DNA from: CATQGW01 sp965262235
GTDB taxonomy: Bacteria; Chloroflexota; Dehalococcoidia; Bin125
Length of the DNA: 64,000 bases
NCBI GenBank assembly: GCA_965262235.1
Contig: OZ253504.1
Location: forward strand, 3,224,001 to 3,288,000
Reading direction: 5' to 3'
Positions 26,601 through 34,825 of the stretch are shown here, in pieces. The translations under genes and the position numbers were made by a program. The notes below the pieces were generated by a model. It was given only the letters and a program-made list of their open reading frames with translations, searched no databases and had not been told where the DNA came from. Numbering within the stretch: position 1 is the first letter of the stretch; each line of letters begins with the position of its first letter.

Positions 26601-27045
26601 CCGCGGCGGCCACGCGAAGCTCGCGCTCACGGACGAGGGGCCGACGGAGTCCGACGACAGCGACGGCGATGACGACGCCGAAGCAGACGCGCCGCCGCCT
26701 GGCGTCGACATCACCGCCCAACCGCCCGGCAAGCGGGTCGCGAACCTCTCGCTGCTCTCGGGCGGTGAGCGCGCGTTGACGGCGATCGCGCTGCTCTTCG
26801 CGCTGCTCGAAATCCGCCCGGTGCCGTTCTGCGTGCTCGACGAGGTCGACGCGGCGCTCGATGAAGCGAACGTCGAGCGTTTCGTGCAGGCGCTGAAAGA
26901 GCGCGCCGCCGACATTCAGTTCGTCGTCATTACGCATAACCGCCGTACCATCGAAGAGGCCGACGCCATCTACGGCGTCACCATGGGCACGGACGGCTTG
27001 AGCAAGATCCTCTCTGTCCGGCTCGACGACATCGACTCCGCTTAG
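23617..27045 (+). CDS. smc: Chromosome segregation protein SMC
   Basis: 1142 aa. The N-terminal head has YKSFG and Walker A VVGPNGSGKSNIMDALRWV. Long Ala/Arg/Glu-rich coiled coils flank a hinge near residues 480-650. The C-terminal head has signature NLSLLSGGERALTAIALL, Walker B PFCVLDEVDAALDEAN and the H-loop FVVITHNRRTIEEAD. It acts as a dimer with ScpA/ScpB in chromosome organisation; scpAB are not in this window. An acidic insert (TESDDSDGDDDAEADAPPPG) before the signature motif is unusual. It is coupled to rnc at its start. Confidence 0.96.
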   Translation: MRLRSIDIGGYKSFGVRTELRFDGGMTAVVGPNGSGKSNIMDALRWVVGEGANRNLRVKRLDDVIFTGSSERAPAGLAEVRLRLDNSDGWLGLDAAEVEVQRRVHRDGESEFRLNGRAVRLRDIQDLFHNSGLGSGGYALMGQGLVDEVLRLRPQERRRLIEEVADVRRHRRKMLESRRQRERAEQHLDRARLLRDELAPRLRSLERQARRARRHEELQAELNTALGAWYGGSARALAAQLAERADAATAAAAAQQQAGLELSAARVAVTAAEQDVEAARADANAAAADRRAAEAKVNELRHGLELDQRRHDWLQSEADSLESGREPAADALAPAPDLVSAEAALRAAEASLHEAREQRDRMLREHDARLQRRAEAAALTRRLGAERAQLHSEAQALGRTWPTRLTALHDLEQSRTEAREAAADVATALDGAREDEARAAGDLQRERDAHAAIIAKRDAIRREIDDLDARIAALEELAAPAASNGASGASANGVAPRLRSQLRVRRGYEAAVEAALGAAADAELQPTAAAALARAEAALRDDGQAWLGVAADLVSRNGALTAGTSAAANGNGARPATAVSVMTVADAVEAPAHLRPVVSALLGEIRIAEGTAAARAMLAAASPPRAVVTRDGILLRGDGVVATRSGQSASWARQLRRVAEWRERREGLARALDQQPTPDAERLTQAQRAHEDSRAAVRRCAERQTVAGAALREASRALQTAEAERDRLRGDALRLQARLRRLRADAVETAAVDKDHVELSPPPADQDLTDLERDRDRAAGALSDARAAVQRERRQAQATARLAAIREELTTLSATLEGRRTAVADAAANAADATAVEAARARLRQAEAERAQDRVRLEAVQTARVAAERAAVEAQAALRETEAARERLSADAADDHIDLTDLPAAEGDVRELRTAALELRERLHRLGPIQPEAADEHAAELERYDSLETQIFDLEATEKRLRAAERELETLIDSRFRAAFGKVDAAFQRYFRLMFRGGHAKLALTDEGPTESDDSDGDDDAEADAPPPGVDITAQPPGKRVANLSLLSGGERALTAIALLFALLEIRPVPFCVLDEVDAALDEANVERFVQALKERAADIQFVVITHNRRTIEEADAIYGVTMGTDGLSKILSVRLDDIDSA

Positions 27046-27086
27046 TCAGCCGGGGGCGAGCCCCGCAGCGCGCCCGAGGTGCAGCC

Positions 27087-28067
27087 GTGGTCCGACTGTT
27101 TCGCCGCAGGCGCGACGAACCCGCCGAGAGCGAGAACGCCGAGCTTGACGAGGCCTACGAAGGCGCCACCCGGGCCACACGGCGCGGCGTGCTGGGTCGG
27201 CTCGGCGGCCTCTTCCGGGGCGCGACGATCGACGACGACTTCTGGGAGGAGCTCGAGGAGACGCTGATCCTCGGCGATCTCGGCGGCGAGACCAGCGCTC
27301 GGCTGGTCGCGGAGCTGCGTGATGCGACCGGTCGTCGCGACGATGCTGAAGCGGTCCGAGGGCGGCTGCGCGAGCAGCTGGTGGAGCTGCTCGAGGGGCC
27401 CAGCTCGGACGGCGCGCTGTGGTCGCCAGAGGTCGAGACCGCGCCGCCGTACCCGCACGTGATCCTCGTCGTTGGCGTCAACGGCTCGGGCAAGACGACC
27501 TCGATCGCGAAGCTCGCGCACGCGCTGCGCGAAGAAGGCCGCTCGGTCTTGCTGGCGGCCGCCGACACCTTCCGCCCCGCCGCGATCGAGCAGCTGCAGA
27601 CCTGGTCGGAGCGCGTCGGCGTTGAGTGTGTCGCGCACCAGATGGGCGCCGATCCCGGCGCCGTGGCCTACGACGCGATCGAGGCCGCACACTCGCGCGG
27701 CGTTGACGTGGTGATCGTCGACACCGCCGGCCGGCTGCAGACGCAGTCGAACCTGATGACGGAGCTGGGCAAGATGCGGCGGGTGATCGAGGGCCGCTGC
27801 CCGGGCGCGCCGCACGAGGTGCTGCTCGTGCTCGACGCGACCAGCGGCCAGAACGGCCTCAGCCAGGCGCGTCTGTTCGCCGAAGCGACGGGGGTGACGG
27901 GCATCTGTCTGGCCAAGCTGGACGGGACGAGCAAGGGTGGGATTGTGTTCGCGATCGCCGATCAGCTGGGGATTCCGGTGCGATTCGCCGGCACGGGAGA
28001 GAAGGCCGGCGACATCGCGCCGTTTGAGCCGGCGCGCTTCGTCGATGCGCTGCTCAGCGAGAGCTGA
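27087..28067 (+). CDS. ftsY: Signal recognition particle receptor FtsY
   Basis: 326 aa SRP-family GTPase. After a short basic/acidic N-terminus comes the N domain with DDDFWEELEETLILGDLG. The G domain follows with GVNGSGKTTSIAKLA, DTFRPAAIEQL, DTAGRLQTQSNLM, LAKLDGTSKGG and the C-terminal GTGEKAGDIAPFEP. It docks the SRP-ribosome complex on the membrane and pairs with the SRP RNA encoded at 10834-11097. It starts with GTG 42 bases after smc. Confidence 0.96.
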   Translation: MVRLFRRRRDEPAESENAELDEAYEGATRATRRGVLGRLGGLFRGATIDDDFWEELEETLILGDLGGETSARLVAELRDATGRRDDAEAVRGRLREQLVELLEGPSSDGALWSPEVETAPPYPHVILVVGVNGSGKTTSIAKLAHALREEGRSVLLAAADTFRPAAIEQLQTWSERVGVECVAHQMGADPGAVAYDAIEAAHSRGVDVVIVDTAGRLQTQSNLMTELGKMRRVIEGRCPGAPHEVLLVLDATSGQNGLSQARLFAEATGVTGICLAKLDGTSKGGIVFAIADQLGIPVRFAGTGEKAGDIAPFEPARFVDALLSES

Positions 28068-28108
28068 CCAAACCTGACCGTTTCTGACCGCTGCTGAACA
28101 GCGCTGCT

Positions 28109-28123
28109 CCCCGCGTCGCGGGG
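28109..28123 (+). terminator. Short GC hairpin between convergent genes
   Basis: CCCCGC-GTC-GCGGGG stem-loop in the 75-base gap between ftsY and the convergent esterase gene; a bidirectional terminator is plausible. The flanking GCTC...GAGAGGGG loosely resembles the hairpin of the 20801/31741 repeats. Confidence 0.45.
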
Positions 28124-28142
28124 CGAGAGGGGCGCGAAGGGA

Positions 28143-28793
28143 TCAGTCCCGCACCAGCAAGCCGGTCAGCCAGGCCGACAGATCGTGCAGACTCTCCCGG
28201 CCCAACTCGTGCTGCATTCGATACTCGCGATAGTCGACGTTCAGGCCCAGCGCCTCGAGACGATCGCGTGAATCGCGGCCCTTGTCGATCGTGACGAGCG
28301 GGTCGTTGGTCCCGTGTTGCACGAGCAGCGGCAGCTCCGCCGCCTGCGGGTGAACGTCGGCGCCGGCCTCTTCGGAGAGCCAGGTCGAGAGCATCGCGGC
28401 CCCGCGCCAGCGCTGCGGCGCGCTCAGCGCGAGCCGATACGCCAGCGATCCGCCCTGGCTGAAGCCCATCAGCGCGGTGCGCTCGGGGTCGACCGCGTAG
28501 CGTTCCGACGCCTCGTCGAAGAAGACGCTCAGGTCGTTCGTCACGCGCTCAAGCTCGCCCGGCAGCGCTTGGTCGCCCTCGCGACGCACCCAGGTGAACA
28601 TCGGGCCGTAGGAGAGCGGCGCATCATCGAGCGCGAACTCAGCCTGCGGCAGAATCACCTGCACTCGCCCCTCGGCCAGCAGCGGCGCCAGCGGCGCGAG
28701 GTCCAGCGCGTGCGCTCCGTGCCCGTGCAGGGCGAACAGCGTCGGAAAGGGCGGCGCTCCAGCGGGCGTCCAGGCGACATGAATGAACTGCAT
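28143..28793 (-). CDS. Phospholipase/carboxylesterase-type alpha/beta hydrolase
   Basis: 216 aa. It has the nucleophile elbow GFSQGGS, the HGTNDPLV acid segment and the catalytic His in MQHELG near the C-terminus. LFALHGHGAHALDLAPLAP is the oxyanion-region HG motif. This is the carboxylesterase/dienelactone-hydrolase group acting on small esters or lysophospholipids; the natural substrate is unknown. TACCAT ends exactly six bases before ATG 28793, consistent with a leaderless transcript. Confidence 0.85.
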   Translation of the reverse strand: MQFIHVAWTPAGAPPFPTLFALHGHGAHALDLAPLAPLLAEGRVQVILPQAEFALDDAPLSYGPMFTWVRREGDQALPGELERVTNDLSVFFDEASERYAVDPERTALMGFSQGGSLAYRLALSAPQRWRGAAMLSTWLSEEAGADVHPQAAELPLLVQHGTNDPLVTIDKGRDSRDRLEALGLNVDYREYRMQHELGRESLHDLSAWLTGLLVRD

Positions 28794-28799
28794 CCGCCG

Positions 28800-28805
28800 A
28801 TGGTA
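28800..28805 (-). promoter_or_regulatory. -10 element for a leaderless esterase mRNA
   Basis: TACCAT on the minus strand, then six bases CGGCGG, then ATG 28793. It has the same TANNNT-N6-ATG geometry as six other genes here. No clear -35 is visible. Confidence 0.45.
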
Positions 28806-28941
28806 AGGGGAGTGCCCCGTTCCCCGGCAACGCCAGGGTGACGCCGCAGGCGGAGGGGAAGAGGGGAGGTCTGCCGGCGCGCTCGCGCATAGCTACGCTG
28901 ACCTCACCGGGTCTGTAGCGGTGCGGTTTGAGAGGTCCACG

Positions 28942-30654
28942 ATGAATGCCACTGTTTGGGCTTGCACGCTTGATGAACTCCAGCGCGAGGGGGTTCGGGT
29001 CGTTTCGACGGGACAGCGGACCGTCGCGGTGTACTGGCACCGCGAGCAAGTGTTCGCCGTCGACAATCGCTGCCCGCACATGGGGTTTCCGCTCAGCCAG
29101 GGGACGGTCGACGACGGGATCCTGACCTGCCACTGGCACCACGCGAAGTTCGAACTCTCGGGTGGGTGCGCGTTTGACCTCTTCGCTGACGATGTGGCGG
29201 CGTTCGGCGCCGAGGTGCGCGACGGCGAGGTCTGGATTGACCCGACGCCGCAGGAGGAAGAGGCGGTCGCGCACTGGACGCGCAAGCTCTCGGAGGGGCT
29301 TGAGCAGAATCTGCGGCTGGTGATCGCGAAGTCGGTGATCGGCCTCTGCGAGGCGGGCCGCGCCGACCTCGTGTTGGCGGAGGCGGCGCGCTTCGGCGTG
29401 AAGAACCGCGCAGCCGGCTGGTCGAGCGGGCTCTCGATTTTGACCGCCATGGCCAACGTGCAGCCGCACCTCGCCCCGGCCGACCGGCCGCGCGCGCTCT
29501 ACCACGGCGTCGTGCACGTGGCCCGCAGCGTGCAGGGGCAGCCGCCCGACTTCGACATCGCCGCGCTCGACACCGAGGAAGACCGGCCCGAGCAGTTTCG
29601 GACGTGGTTCCGTCGCTTCTCGGAGGTGCGTTCGCGCGACGCGGCCGAGCGCTGCCTGCGCACCGCCTCCGCCGTGGGGCTCGACCAGCGGCAGCTCGCC
29701 GATCTGCTCTTCGCCGCGTCGACGGACCATGTCTTCATGGACGACGGGCACACGCTCGACTTCGCCAACAAGGCCTGCGAGCTGCTCGACGCGGTGGGCT
29801 GGGAGTCGGCGCCCGACGTGCTCAGCTCGGTGATCCCAACGATCACGGGCGCGGCGCGGATGGAAGAATCCTCCTCGTGGCAACACCCCGTGGAGCTGCC
29901 GCGGCTGCTCGACGAGGCCGGGGAGGCGTTCGACGAAGCGCTCGCCGTCGGCGGCGAGCGCAACGAGGCCTGGGATGAGCATCGCCCGGTTGCGGAGTCG
30001 ATCCTCGATGAGCCGCCGGACCGCTCGCTGCGGCGGATCGTGGACGCCGCGCGGGCAGGCGCGCCGCTCGGCGAACTCAGCGCGACGGTTGCGTATGCCG
30101 CGGCGCGTCGGCCGCTGCACTTCCACATCTCCAACGAGTTCGGCGACTGGAACACGGTTCACCACACATTCACCTACACGAACGCTGTCGACCGGGCGAT
30201 GCAGCGCGCGCCCTCGCGCGAGCTGGCGCGCGCGATCCTCGATGGCGCGGCGTCGGTGTACCTGGAGCGTTTCCTCAACATGCCGCGTCAGCCGCGACCG
30301 GAGCCCAACGGCGGCTCGACCTCGACCGACGATCTGATGGCGCACTTCGACCGGCAGCAGCAGGTCGACGAGACCGCGCAGACGGTCGCCGACCTGCTCG
30401 CCGGCGGGCAGCAGACGGAAGTGGCGCGGGTGCTGGGGTCGGCGTTGCTGCGCGAGGACGCGGGGTTCCACTCGTTCCAGATCTACGACGCCGCGCTGCG
30501 GCTGGCGGAACGCTTTGAGGGCCGGCCCGAGGCGGACGACGTGCTGATCGGCGCCAGCCGATTCCTGACCGCCCACGCACCGACCGTTCGCTCGATGGGG
30601 CAGACCTACGAGACGGCGGCGCGTCTGCATCGCGGCGAGGCGCTGCATGCGTAG
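28942..30654 (+). CDS. Rieske-domain protein fused to a large uncharacterised domain
   Basis: 570 aa. Residues ~1-105 form a Rieske [2Fe-2S] ferredoxin domain with the full ligand set CPHMGFPL (Cys44, His46) and CHWHH (Cys63, His66). The remaining ~460 residues are largely helical with no motif I can name. They contain His/Asp-rich stretches (ASTDHVFMDDGHTLDFANKA; LHFHISNEFGDWNTVHHTF) that could bind metal. They show no typical ring-hydroxylating oxygenase motif. GAGAGG precedes ATG 28942; GTG 28921 is also in frame. Likely a redox enzyme or electron carrier with a built-in partner domain. Confidence 0.82.
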   Translation: MNATVWACTLDELQREGVRVVSTGQRTVAVYWHREQVFAVDNRCPHMGFPLSQGTVDDGILTCHWHHAKFELSGGCAFDLFADDVAAFGAEVRDGEVWIDPTPQEEEAVAHWTRKLSEGLEQNLRLVIAKSVIGLCEAGRADLVLAEAARFGVKNRAAGWSSGLSILTAMANVQPHLAPADRPRALYHGVVHVARSVQGQPPDFDIAALDTEEDRPEQFRTWFRRFSEVRSRDAAERCLRTASAVGLDQRQLADLLFAASTDHVFMDDGHTLDFANKACELLDAVGWESAPDVLSSVIPTITGAARMEESSSWQHPVELPRLLDEAGEAFDEALAVGGERNEAWDEHRPVAESILDEPPDRSLRRIVDAARAGAPLGELSATVAYAAARRPLHFHISNEFGDWNTVHHTFTYTNAVDRAMQRAPSRELARAILDGAASVYLERFLNMPRQPRPEPNGGSTSTDDLMAHFDRQQQVDETAQTVADLLAGGQQTEVARVLGSALLREDAGFHSFQIYDAALRLAERFEGRPEADDVLIGASRFLTAHAPTVRSMGQTYETAARLHRGEALHA

Positions 30655-30694
30655 GCGCGGAGCGCGGGTAGGCTGAGGCGCGGGGAGGAGCGCC

Positions 30695-31660
30695 ATGCCC
30701 GCAGCTCTCGGTTGGCTGACGCCGCGGCGGATGATCGTGCTTGGCGCAGTGGTCGCTGCGGTCGTCGTGGTGATCGTGCTGCTCTGGTACTTCCTGATCC
30801 GCAGCGATGCGCCGCCGCCGGCGTCGATTGAGGCCGCGGTCGAGTCGGTGCGGACCGACGAGCAGGCCCAACAGCAAGCCGGCGCGCAGCAACAAGAGGC
30901 GCAGGCCGAGGAGCAGCCGCAGGCCGAAGCGTCAACCGCATCGACTGCGCAGCAGACGGCTGACGAGGCTGGGGCGCAGCAGCAGCAGGCCGGCTCGTCG
31001 GAGGGCGGCGCGTATGGTGACGCACCCAGCGCGGTCGCTGATGAATCCACTGCGGCGGCCGAGGCTGAAGACACGGACGGGTCTGAGTCGCAGAGCGCCG
31101 AGACGGAGCCACCCGCGGCGGCCGATCTTGTGGGGACCTGGGTGCTCTCGGAGCGCGGTGAGTCGTTCGTCGGCTACCGGATCGGCGAGGTGCTGGCGAA
31201 CGTCGGGACGGCCACTGCGGTGGGTCGGACGGGCGAGATCACGGCGACGCTTGAGTTCGACGGGGAAGCGATCACGGCGGTTGAGATCGTGGCCGACCTG
31301 CGGACGCTGAAGAGCGACCAGGGCTTCCGCGACGGTGCGCTGAAGGACCGGGGGATCGAGTCGAACACCTATCCCTTCGCGACGTTCGTCCTGACCGAAG
31401 CGATCCCAATTGACATAATCCCTGTTGGAGAGAACCCGGTGTCAATCACCGTCACGGGCACGCTCGAGCTCCATGGGGTCACCAACGATGTGCAGATCGA
31501 ACTCGCCGGGCAGTATGTCGGTGGGTTGGTGGTGGTTTCGGGGTCAACGGAGATCGTGCTGCTCGACTATGGCATTGAGGCGCCGGTGGGGTTCCGGGTG
31601 CTCTCGATCGAGGAGTCGGGGCAGATGGAGTTCCAGATCGTGTTTGAGCAGTCGCCGTAG
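30695..31660 (+). CDS. Membrane-anchored YceI-domain protein
   Basis: 321 aa. One N-terminal transmembrane segment (about 14-37, IVLGAVVAAVVVVIVLLWYF) is followed by a ~100-residue low-complexity Gln/Ala/Glu/Ser stalk. A C-terminal YceI-like beta-barrel runs from about 145 (GTWVLSERGESFVGYRIGEV; DQGFRDGALKDRGIESNTYP; VTGTLELHGVT). YceI proteins bind isoprenoid-like lipids outside the cytoplasm. GGAGGAG precedes the ATG. The stalk resembles those in the proteins at 40156-41025 and 49517-50329. Confidence 0.88.
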   Translation: MPAALGWLTPRRMIVLGAVVAAVVVVIVLLWYFLIRSDAPPPASIEAAVESVRTDEQAQQQAGAQQQEAQAEEQPQAEASTASTAQQTADEAGAQQQQAGSSEGGAYGDAPSAVADESTAAAEAEDTDGSESQSAETEPPAAADLVGTWVLSERGESFVGYRIGEVLANVGTATAVGRTGEITATLEFDGEAITAVEIVADLRTLKSDQGFRDGALKDRGIESNTYPFATFVLTEAIPIDIIPVGENPVSITVTGTLELHGVTNDVQIELAGQYVGGLVVVSGSTEIVLLDYGIEAPVGFRVLSIEESGQMEFQIVFEQSP

Positions 31661-31740
31661 GTGGGGTGCGGGAGGTAGGCGGCGACGAGGGGTGCTGCCG
31701 TCCCGACTCACCGGCGTGGCTGTATCTGGCCAAGCGCGGG

Positions 31741-31819
31741 AGCCCCCCTCTGTCACTCCGTGACATCTCCCCCCGCGCTGCGGGGGGAGAGGGGATCCGA
31801 CTTGTTCAGAGCCTTCCTG
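31741..31819 (+). repeat. Double-hairpin dispersed repeat, copy B
   Basis: Second copy of the repeat at 20801. It has the same GTCAC-TCC-GTGAC and the same 11-bp TCTCCCCCCGC / GCGGGGGGAGA stem, here with loop GCT (31766-31790). It lies in the 248-base gap 31661-31908 between the convergent YceI gene and a small hypothetical gene; no other feature is seen in that gap. Confidence 0.8.
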
Positions 31820-31908
31820 GAGGGCGCGGGGCCGCATCGGGCGGCGGCGTCATTGGGGCCGATCCGGCAATTTCGCGCCCTGGCGACTACATAACATAGG
31901 TAGTGCGA

Positions 31909-32223
31909 TCATGATCGTCGGTCTGCGTCGCCTAGCGCGCCGACGTCGAACTTGAGGTTGCCGAAGGAGTCTTGCTCCACGTTGCGCACTTCACCCTCGG
32001 CGTCGAGGTGGGCGATGATGTGGAAGAGGTCGACGCGGCGCAGGTCCTCGGTCGCGAACTCGAGCAGCAGCGAGACGGAGAGGTGCTCGCGGCGGCCGAG
32101 TCGATTTGACTCGGCGCGGATCGCGCGGCGCACGGTCTCCACATCGGCGAGAGTCGCGGCTTCGACCTCGGGCGAGGGGCGCATGGCGCGCAGGCGAGCG
32201 CGGAAGCCGTCGAACAGGCCCAT
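31909..32223 (-). CDS. Hypothetical protein
   Basis: 104 aa, unrecognised. The sequence MGLFDGFRARLRAMRPSPE is followed by an amphipathic helical part and a strand-rich part (HLSVSLLLEFATEDLRRVDLF). It is predicted soluble, with no signal peptide. ATG 32223 lies two bases past the stop of the TPR-like gene upstream (32226), so the two form an operon diverging from dinB. Confidence 0.6.
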   Translation of the reverse strand: MGLFDGFRARLRAMRPSPEVEAATLADVETVRRAIRAESNRLGRREHLSVSLLLEFATEDLRRVDLFHIIAHLDAEGEVRNVEQDSFGNLKFDVGALGDADRRS

Positions 32224-32225
32224 CG

Positions 32226-32837
32226 TTATGACTCCCTGACCGCTTCGGTCAGCGCCGACTCGAGCAGCCGGAGCGTCGCGCGGTTGCCGCCGGCCAGCGA
32301 CGTAAGCCGCTCGTTGGCGACGCCGGCTGCCGTCCAGAGGCCCGCGAGCAGTCGCGCCGCTGCGGCCCACTCCTCGTCGCCGGCCGCCAGCTCGTCGACC
32401 GGGGCCTGGCCGCGAGCGAGGATCGCCGCGCGGCGTCCGTTGGCGGTGTCGGGATCCGCGCCGAACTCCTCGATCACGGCGTCGAACTCATGGGCCGCTT
32501 CGTCGAGTTCGGCGCGGACGAGCCGCACGTTGCCGAGCGCGAGCCGCGAATCGACGTCGTAGGGGCGCGCCAGCGCTGCGGCACGGGCGTGGCGCAGGGC
32601 GGCATCCAGCTCGCCGACGAAGCAGTGTGCGGCGCCGAGGCGCAGATCGAGCTCGGCGGCCGCGCCGACGCCGCGAAGCAGCTCCAGCGCGGCGCGTGCG
32701 GGCGCCCGCGCTTCGATGCCGCGCGCGTCGCGGACGAGCGCTTCGGCCTGAGCGAGCAGCGCCGTCGCCTCCGCCACGCGCGCCGCGCATGCGGAGCTCG
32801 CCCTCATGCGCGCGCGGAGACGCTGCACAATCCCCAT
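32226..32837 (-). CDS. TPR-like helical protein
   Basis: 203 aa, Ala/Leu/Arg-rich. Repeating helical pairs such as AALELLRGVGAAAELDLRLG, CFVGELDAALRHARAAALAR and LALGNVRLVRAELDEAAHEF resemble tetratricopeptide repeats, suggesting a protein-protein interaction scaffold. ATG 32837 begins MGIVQRLRARMR. It diverges from dinB with only 40 bases between starts. Function unknown. Confidence 0.6.
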   Translation of the reverse strand: MGIVQRLRARMRASSACAARVAEATALLAQAEALVRDARGIEARAPARAALELLRGVGAAAELDLRLGAAHCFVGELDAALRHARAAALARPYDVDSRLALGNVRLVRAELDEAAHEFDAVIEEFGADPDTANGRRAAILARGQAPVDELAAGDEEWAAAARLLAGLWTAAGVANERLTSLAGGNRATLRLLESALTEAVRES

Positions 32838-32865
32838 GCGCTCGCCGCTCCTCCCGCCGACTGGG

Positions 32866-32871
32866 TACGGT
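32866..32871 (+). promoter_or_regulatory. -10 element for a leaderless dinB mRNA
   Basis: TACGGT, then six bases ATCGCC, then ATG 32878. Same TANNNT-N6-ATG arrangement as at 39293, 41085 and 60384. No clear -35 and no LexA-type palindrome can be seen in the 40-base gap. Confidence 0.45.
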
Positions 32872-32877
32872 ATCGCC

Positions 32878-34119
32878 ATGAGCGTTGAGGACGGTTTGGC
32901 GGCCCGCGGGCGGCACATCATTCACGCCGACATGGATGCGTTCTACGCCTCCGTGGAGCAGCACGACAACCCGGAGCTGCGCGGCAAGCCGGTGTTGGTC
33001 GGCGGCTCGCCGCGGTCGCGGGGAGTGGTCGCGGCGGCGTCGTATGAGAGCCGCGCGTTCGGCTGCCGCTCGGCGATGCCGATGCGTACGGCGGTGCGGT
33101 TATGTCCCCACGCAGAGATCGTGCGGCCGCGCTTCAGCCGCTACCGCGAGGTCTCGCAGCAGGTGATGGAGATCTTCCGCAGCGTCTCGCCGCTGGTCGA
33201 GCCGCTCTCGCTCGACGAGGCGTTCATCGACATCTCGCAGCGCGTCGAGTCGGGCGCGACCCCGGCGGAGGTCGGGCGCTGGATCAAGGACCGGGTGCGC
33301 GAGGAGACCGGGCTGACGATCTCCTGTGGGGCAGGTACGACGAAGTCGATCGCCAAGATCGCGTCTGATCGCGACAAGCCGGACGGGCTGACGATCGTGC
33401 CGCCAGGGCAGGAAGCCGCGTTCCTAGCGCCGCTGCCGATCTCGGAGCTGTGGGGCGTGGGGCCGAAGACCGCGGCGCGCCTGCGCGATGCGGGCGCCGA
33501 GACCGTTGGCGAGCTGGCCCAGCGTCCGCTTCCGTGGCTGATCGACCGCTTCGGCGCGCGCGGCGAGTGGTTCCACGAGCTCGCGCGGGGGATCGACCCG
33601 CGGGAAATCGACACGACGCGGGAGACCAAGTCGATCTCCTCGGAGACGACCTTCGCGGAGGATGTCGGGAGTTATGACAAGCTCGCCGAGGTCGCGCGGG
33701 GCCAGGCGCGCGACGTCGGCCGGCGGCTGCGGGGGGCGGACCTGCGGGCGCGCACGGTGCAGATCAAGCTGCGGCTCTCAGACTTCACCACCTTCACCCG
33801 TCAGCGGACGCTCCCGGCCGCGAGCGACGATGCGGACGAGATCGCGGCGACCGCCGTCAGTCTGCTGCGCGAACAGTGCCGGCCGGCGCGCCGCTTCCGG
33901 CTGATCGGTGTGGGCGTCTCGAATCTGGAGGCGGCGCAGGCGGCGATGCAGCTCTCGATGTTCAGCGCCGACGGCGAGCCGGCGGCGACGCCGCCCGAAG
34001 CGGTGGCTCGCGCCGAGCGCGCGGCGGCGCTGCGCTCCGCGGTCGACGAGCTGCAGACGCGCTTCGGCCCGACCGTTGTGCATCTCGGCGGGGCCGACGA
34101 TGATGCGACCGCGCCATGA
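32878..34119 (+). CDS. dinB: DNA polymerase IV (Y-family translesion polymerase)
   Basis: 413 aa. IIHADMDAFYASVE and SLDEAFIDIS carry the catalytic acids, and SCGAGTTKSIAKIASDRDKPDG and LWGVGPKTAARL are Y-family palm/thumb signatures. The little-finger domain follows, then a beta-clamp binding motif QLSMF near the C-terminus. It performs lesion bypass and mutagenic synthesis. ATG 32878 is chosen because the conserved start begins there and because of the upstream -10. The 3' end overlaps the HAD gene (ATGA). Confidence 0.95.
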   Translation: MSVEDGLAARGRHIIHADMDAFYASVEQHDNPELRGKPVLVGGSPRSRGVVAAASYESRAFGCRSAMPMRTAVRLCPHAEIVRPRFSRYREVSQQVMEIFRSVSPLVEPLSLDEAFIDISQRVESGATPAEVGRWIKDRVREETGLTISCGAGTTKSIAKIASDRDKPDGLTIVPPGQEAAFLAPLPISELWGVGPKTAARLRDAGAETVGELAQRPLPWLIDRFGARGEWFHELARGIDPREIDTTRETKSISSETTFAEDVGSYDKLAEVARGQARDVGRRLRGADLRARTVQIKLRLSDFTTFTRQRTLPAASDDADEIAATAVSLLREQCRPARRFRLIGVGVSNLEAAQAAMQLSMFSADGEPAATPPEAVARAERAAALRSAVDELQTRFGPTVVHLGGADDDATAP

Positions 34120-34808
34120 CTATCCCCGAACCCCGCGATGCCGCCGTGATCAGCTTCGACTGCTACGGGACGCTGATCGACTGGAGCGGCGGCGCTCGTG
34201 CGGCGCTGGAGCGCATCCCGGAGCTGGCCGACGTGGAGCTCGATCGGTTCGTCGAGCGGCGCGTTGCCGTCGAGCTGATGGTGGAGCACGAGCGCTACCG
34301 CCCGTACGACGAGGTCCTGGCGTTGAGCGTGACGCGCACGGCGGCCGAGTTTGGCGTCGACCTGCCGGCGTCGATCGGCCGGGCGTTCGCCGCCTCGCTG
34401 CATGACTGGCCGCCGTTCGACGATGCGCCGCGGTTTCTGCGGCGGCTGCGACGGCTGGGCGTGCCGATGGCGATCCTCTCCAACGTCACGCTGGCGGGCC
34501 TGCGTTCCAGCGTCCGCGCGTTGGCGACGCCGTTCGACCAGCTGGTGACGGCTGAGGATGTGCAGTCCTACAAGCCGGCGCCGCTGCACTGGGCGGCGCT
34601 TCAGTCGTCGCGCGGGATTGTGTCGGCCCAACAGCTGCACGTCGCCGCGTCGATCGTGCACGATGTTCGCCCGGCGTCCGCGCTCGGCGTGCCCAGCGTC
34701 TGGGTCAATCGCAACGCCGACGCGCCGCCGGACGACGTGTCGCCTACGCTGACGGTCGCGAACCTCGACGAGCTCGCCGACCTGTGGCGATTTCCGCAGG
34801 TCGATTGA
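34116..34808 (+). CDS. HAD-superfamily hydrolase, haloacid dehalogenase type II-like
   Basis: 230 aa. Motif I SFDCYGTLIDW, motif II ILSNVT and motif III SYKPAP are seen. The last acidic motif is HDVRPASALGVPSVWVN, which has lost the usual D-x-x-G-A. The cap region fits type II haloacid dehalogenases. The substrate is unknown. It is coupled to dinB by an ATGA overlap and followed by two cupin genes. Confidence 0.82.
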   Translation: MTIPEPRDAAVISFDCYGTLIDWSGGARAALERIPELADVELDRFVERRVAVELMVEHERYRPYDEVLALSVTRTAAEFGVDLPASIGRAFAASLHDWPPFDDAPRFLRRLRRLGVPMAILSNVTLAGLRSSVRALATPFDQLVTAEDVQSYKPAPLHWAALQSSRGIVSAQQLHVAASIVHDVRPASALGVPSVWVNRNADAPPDDVSPTLTVANLDELADLWRFPQVD

Positions 34809-34825
34809 CCAGGAGAGGGCTTGCG

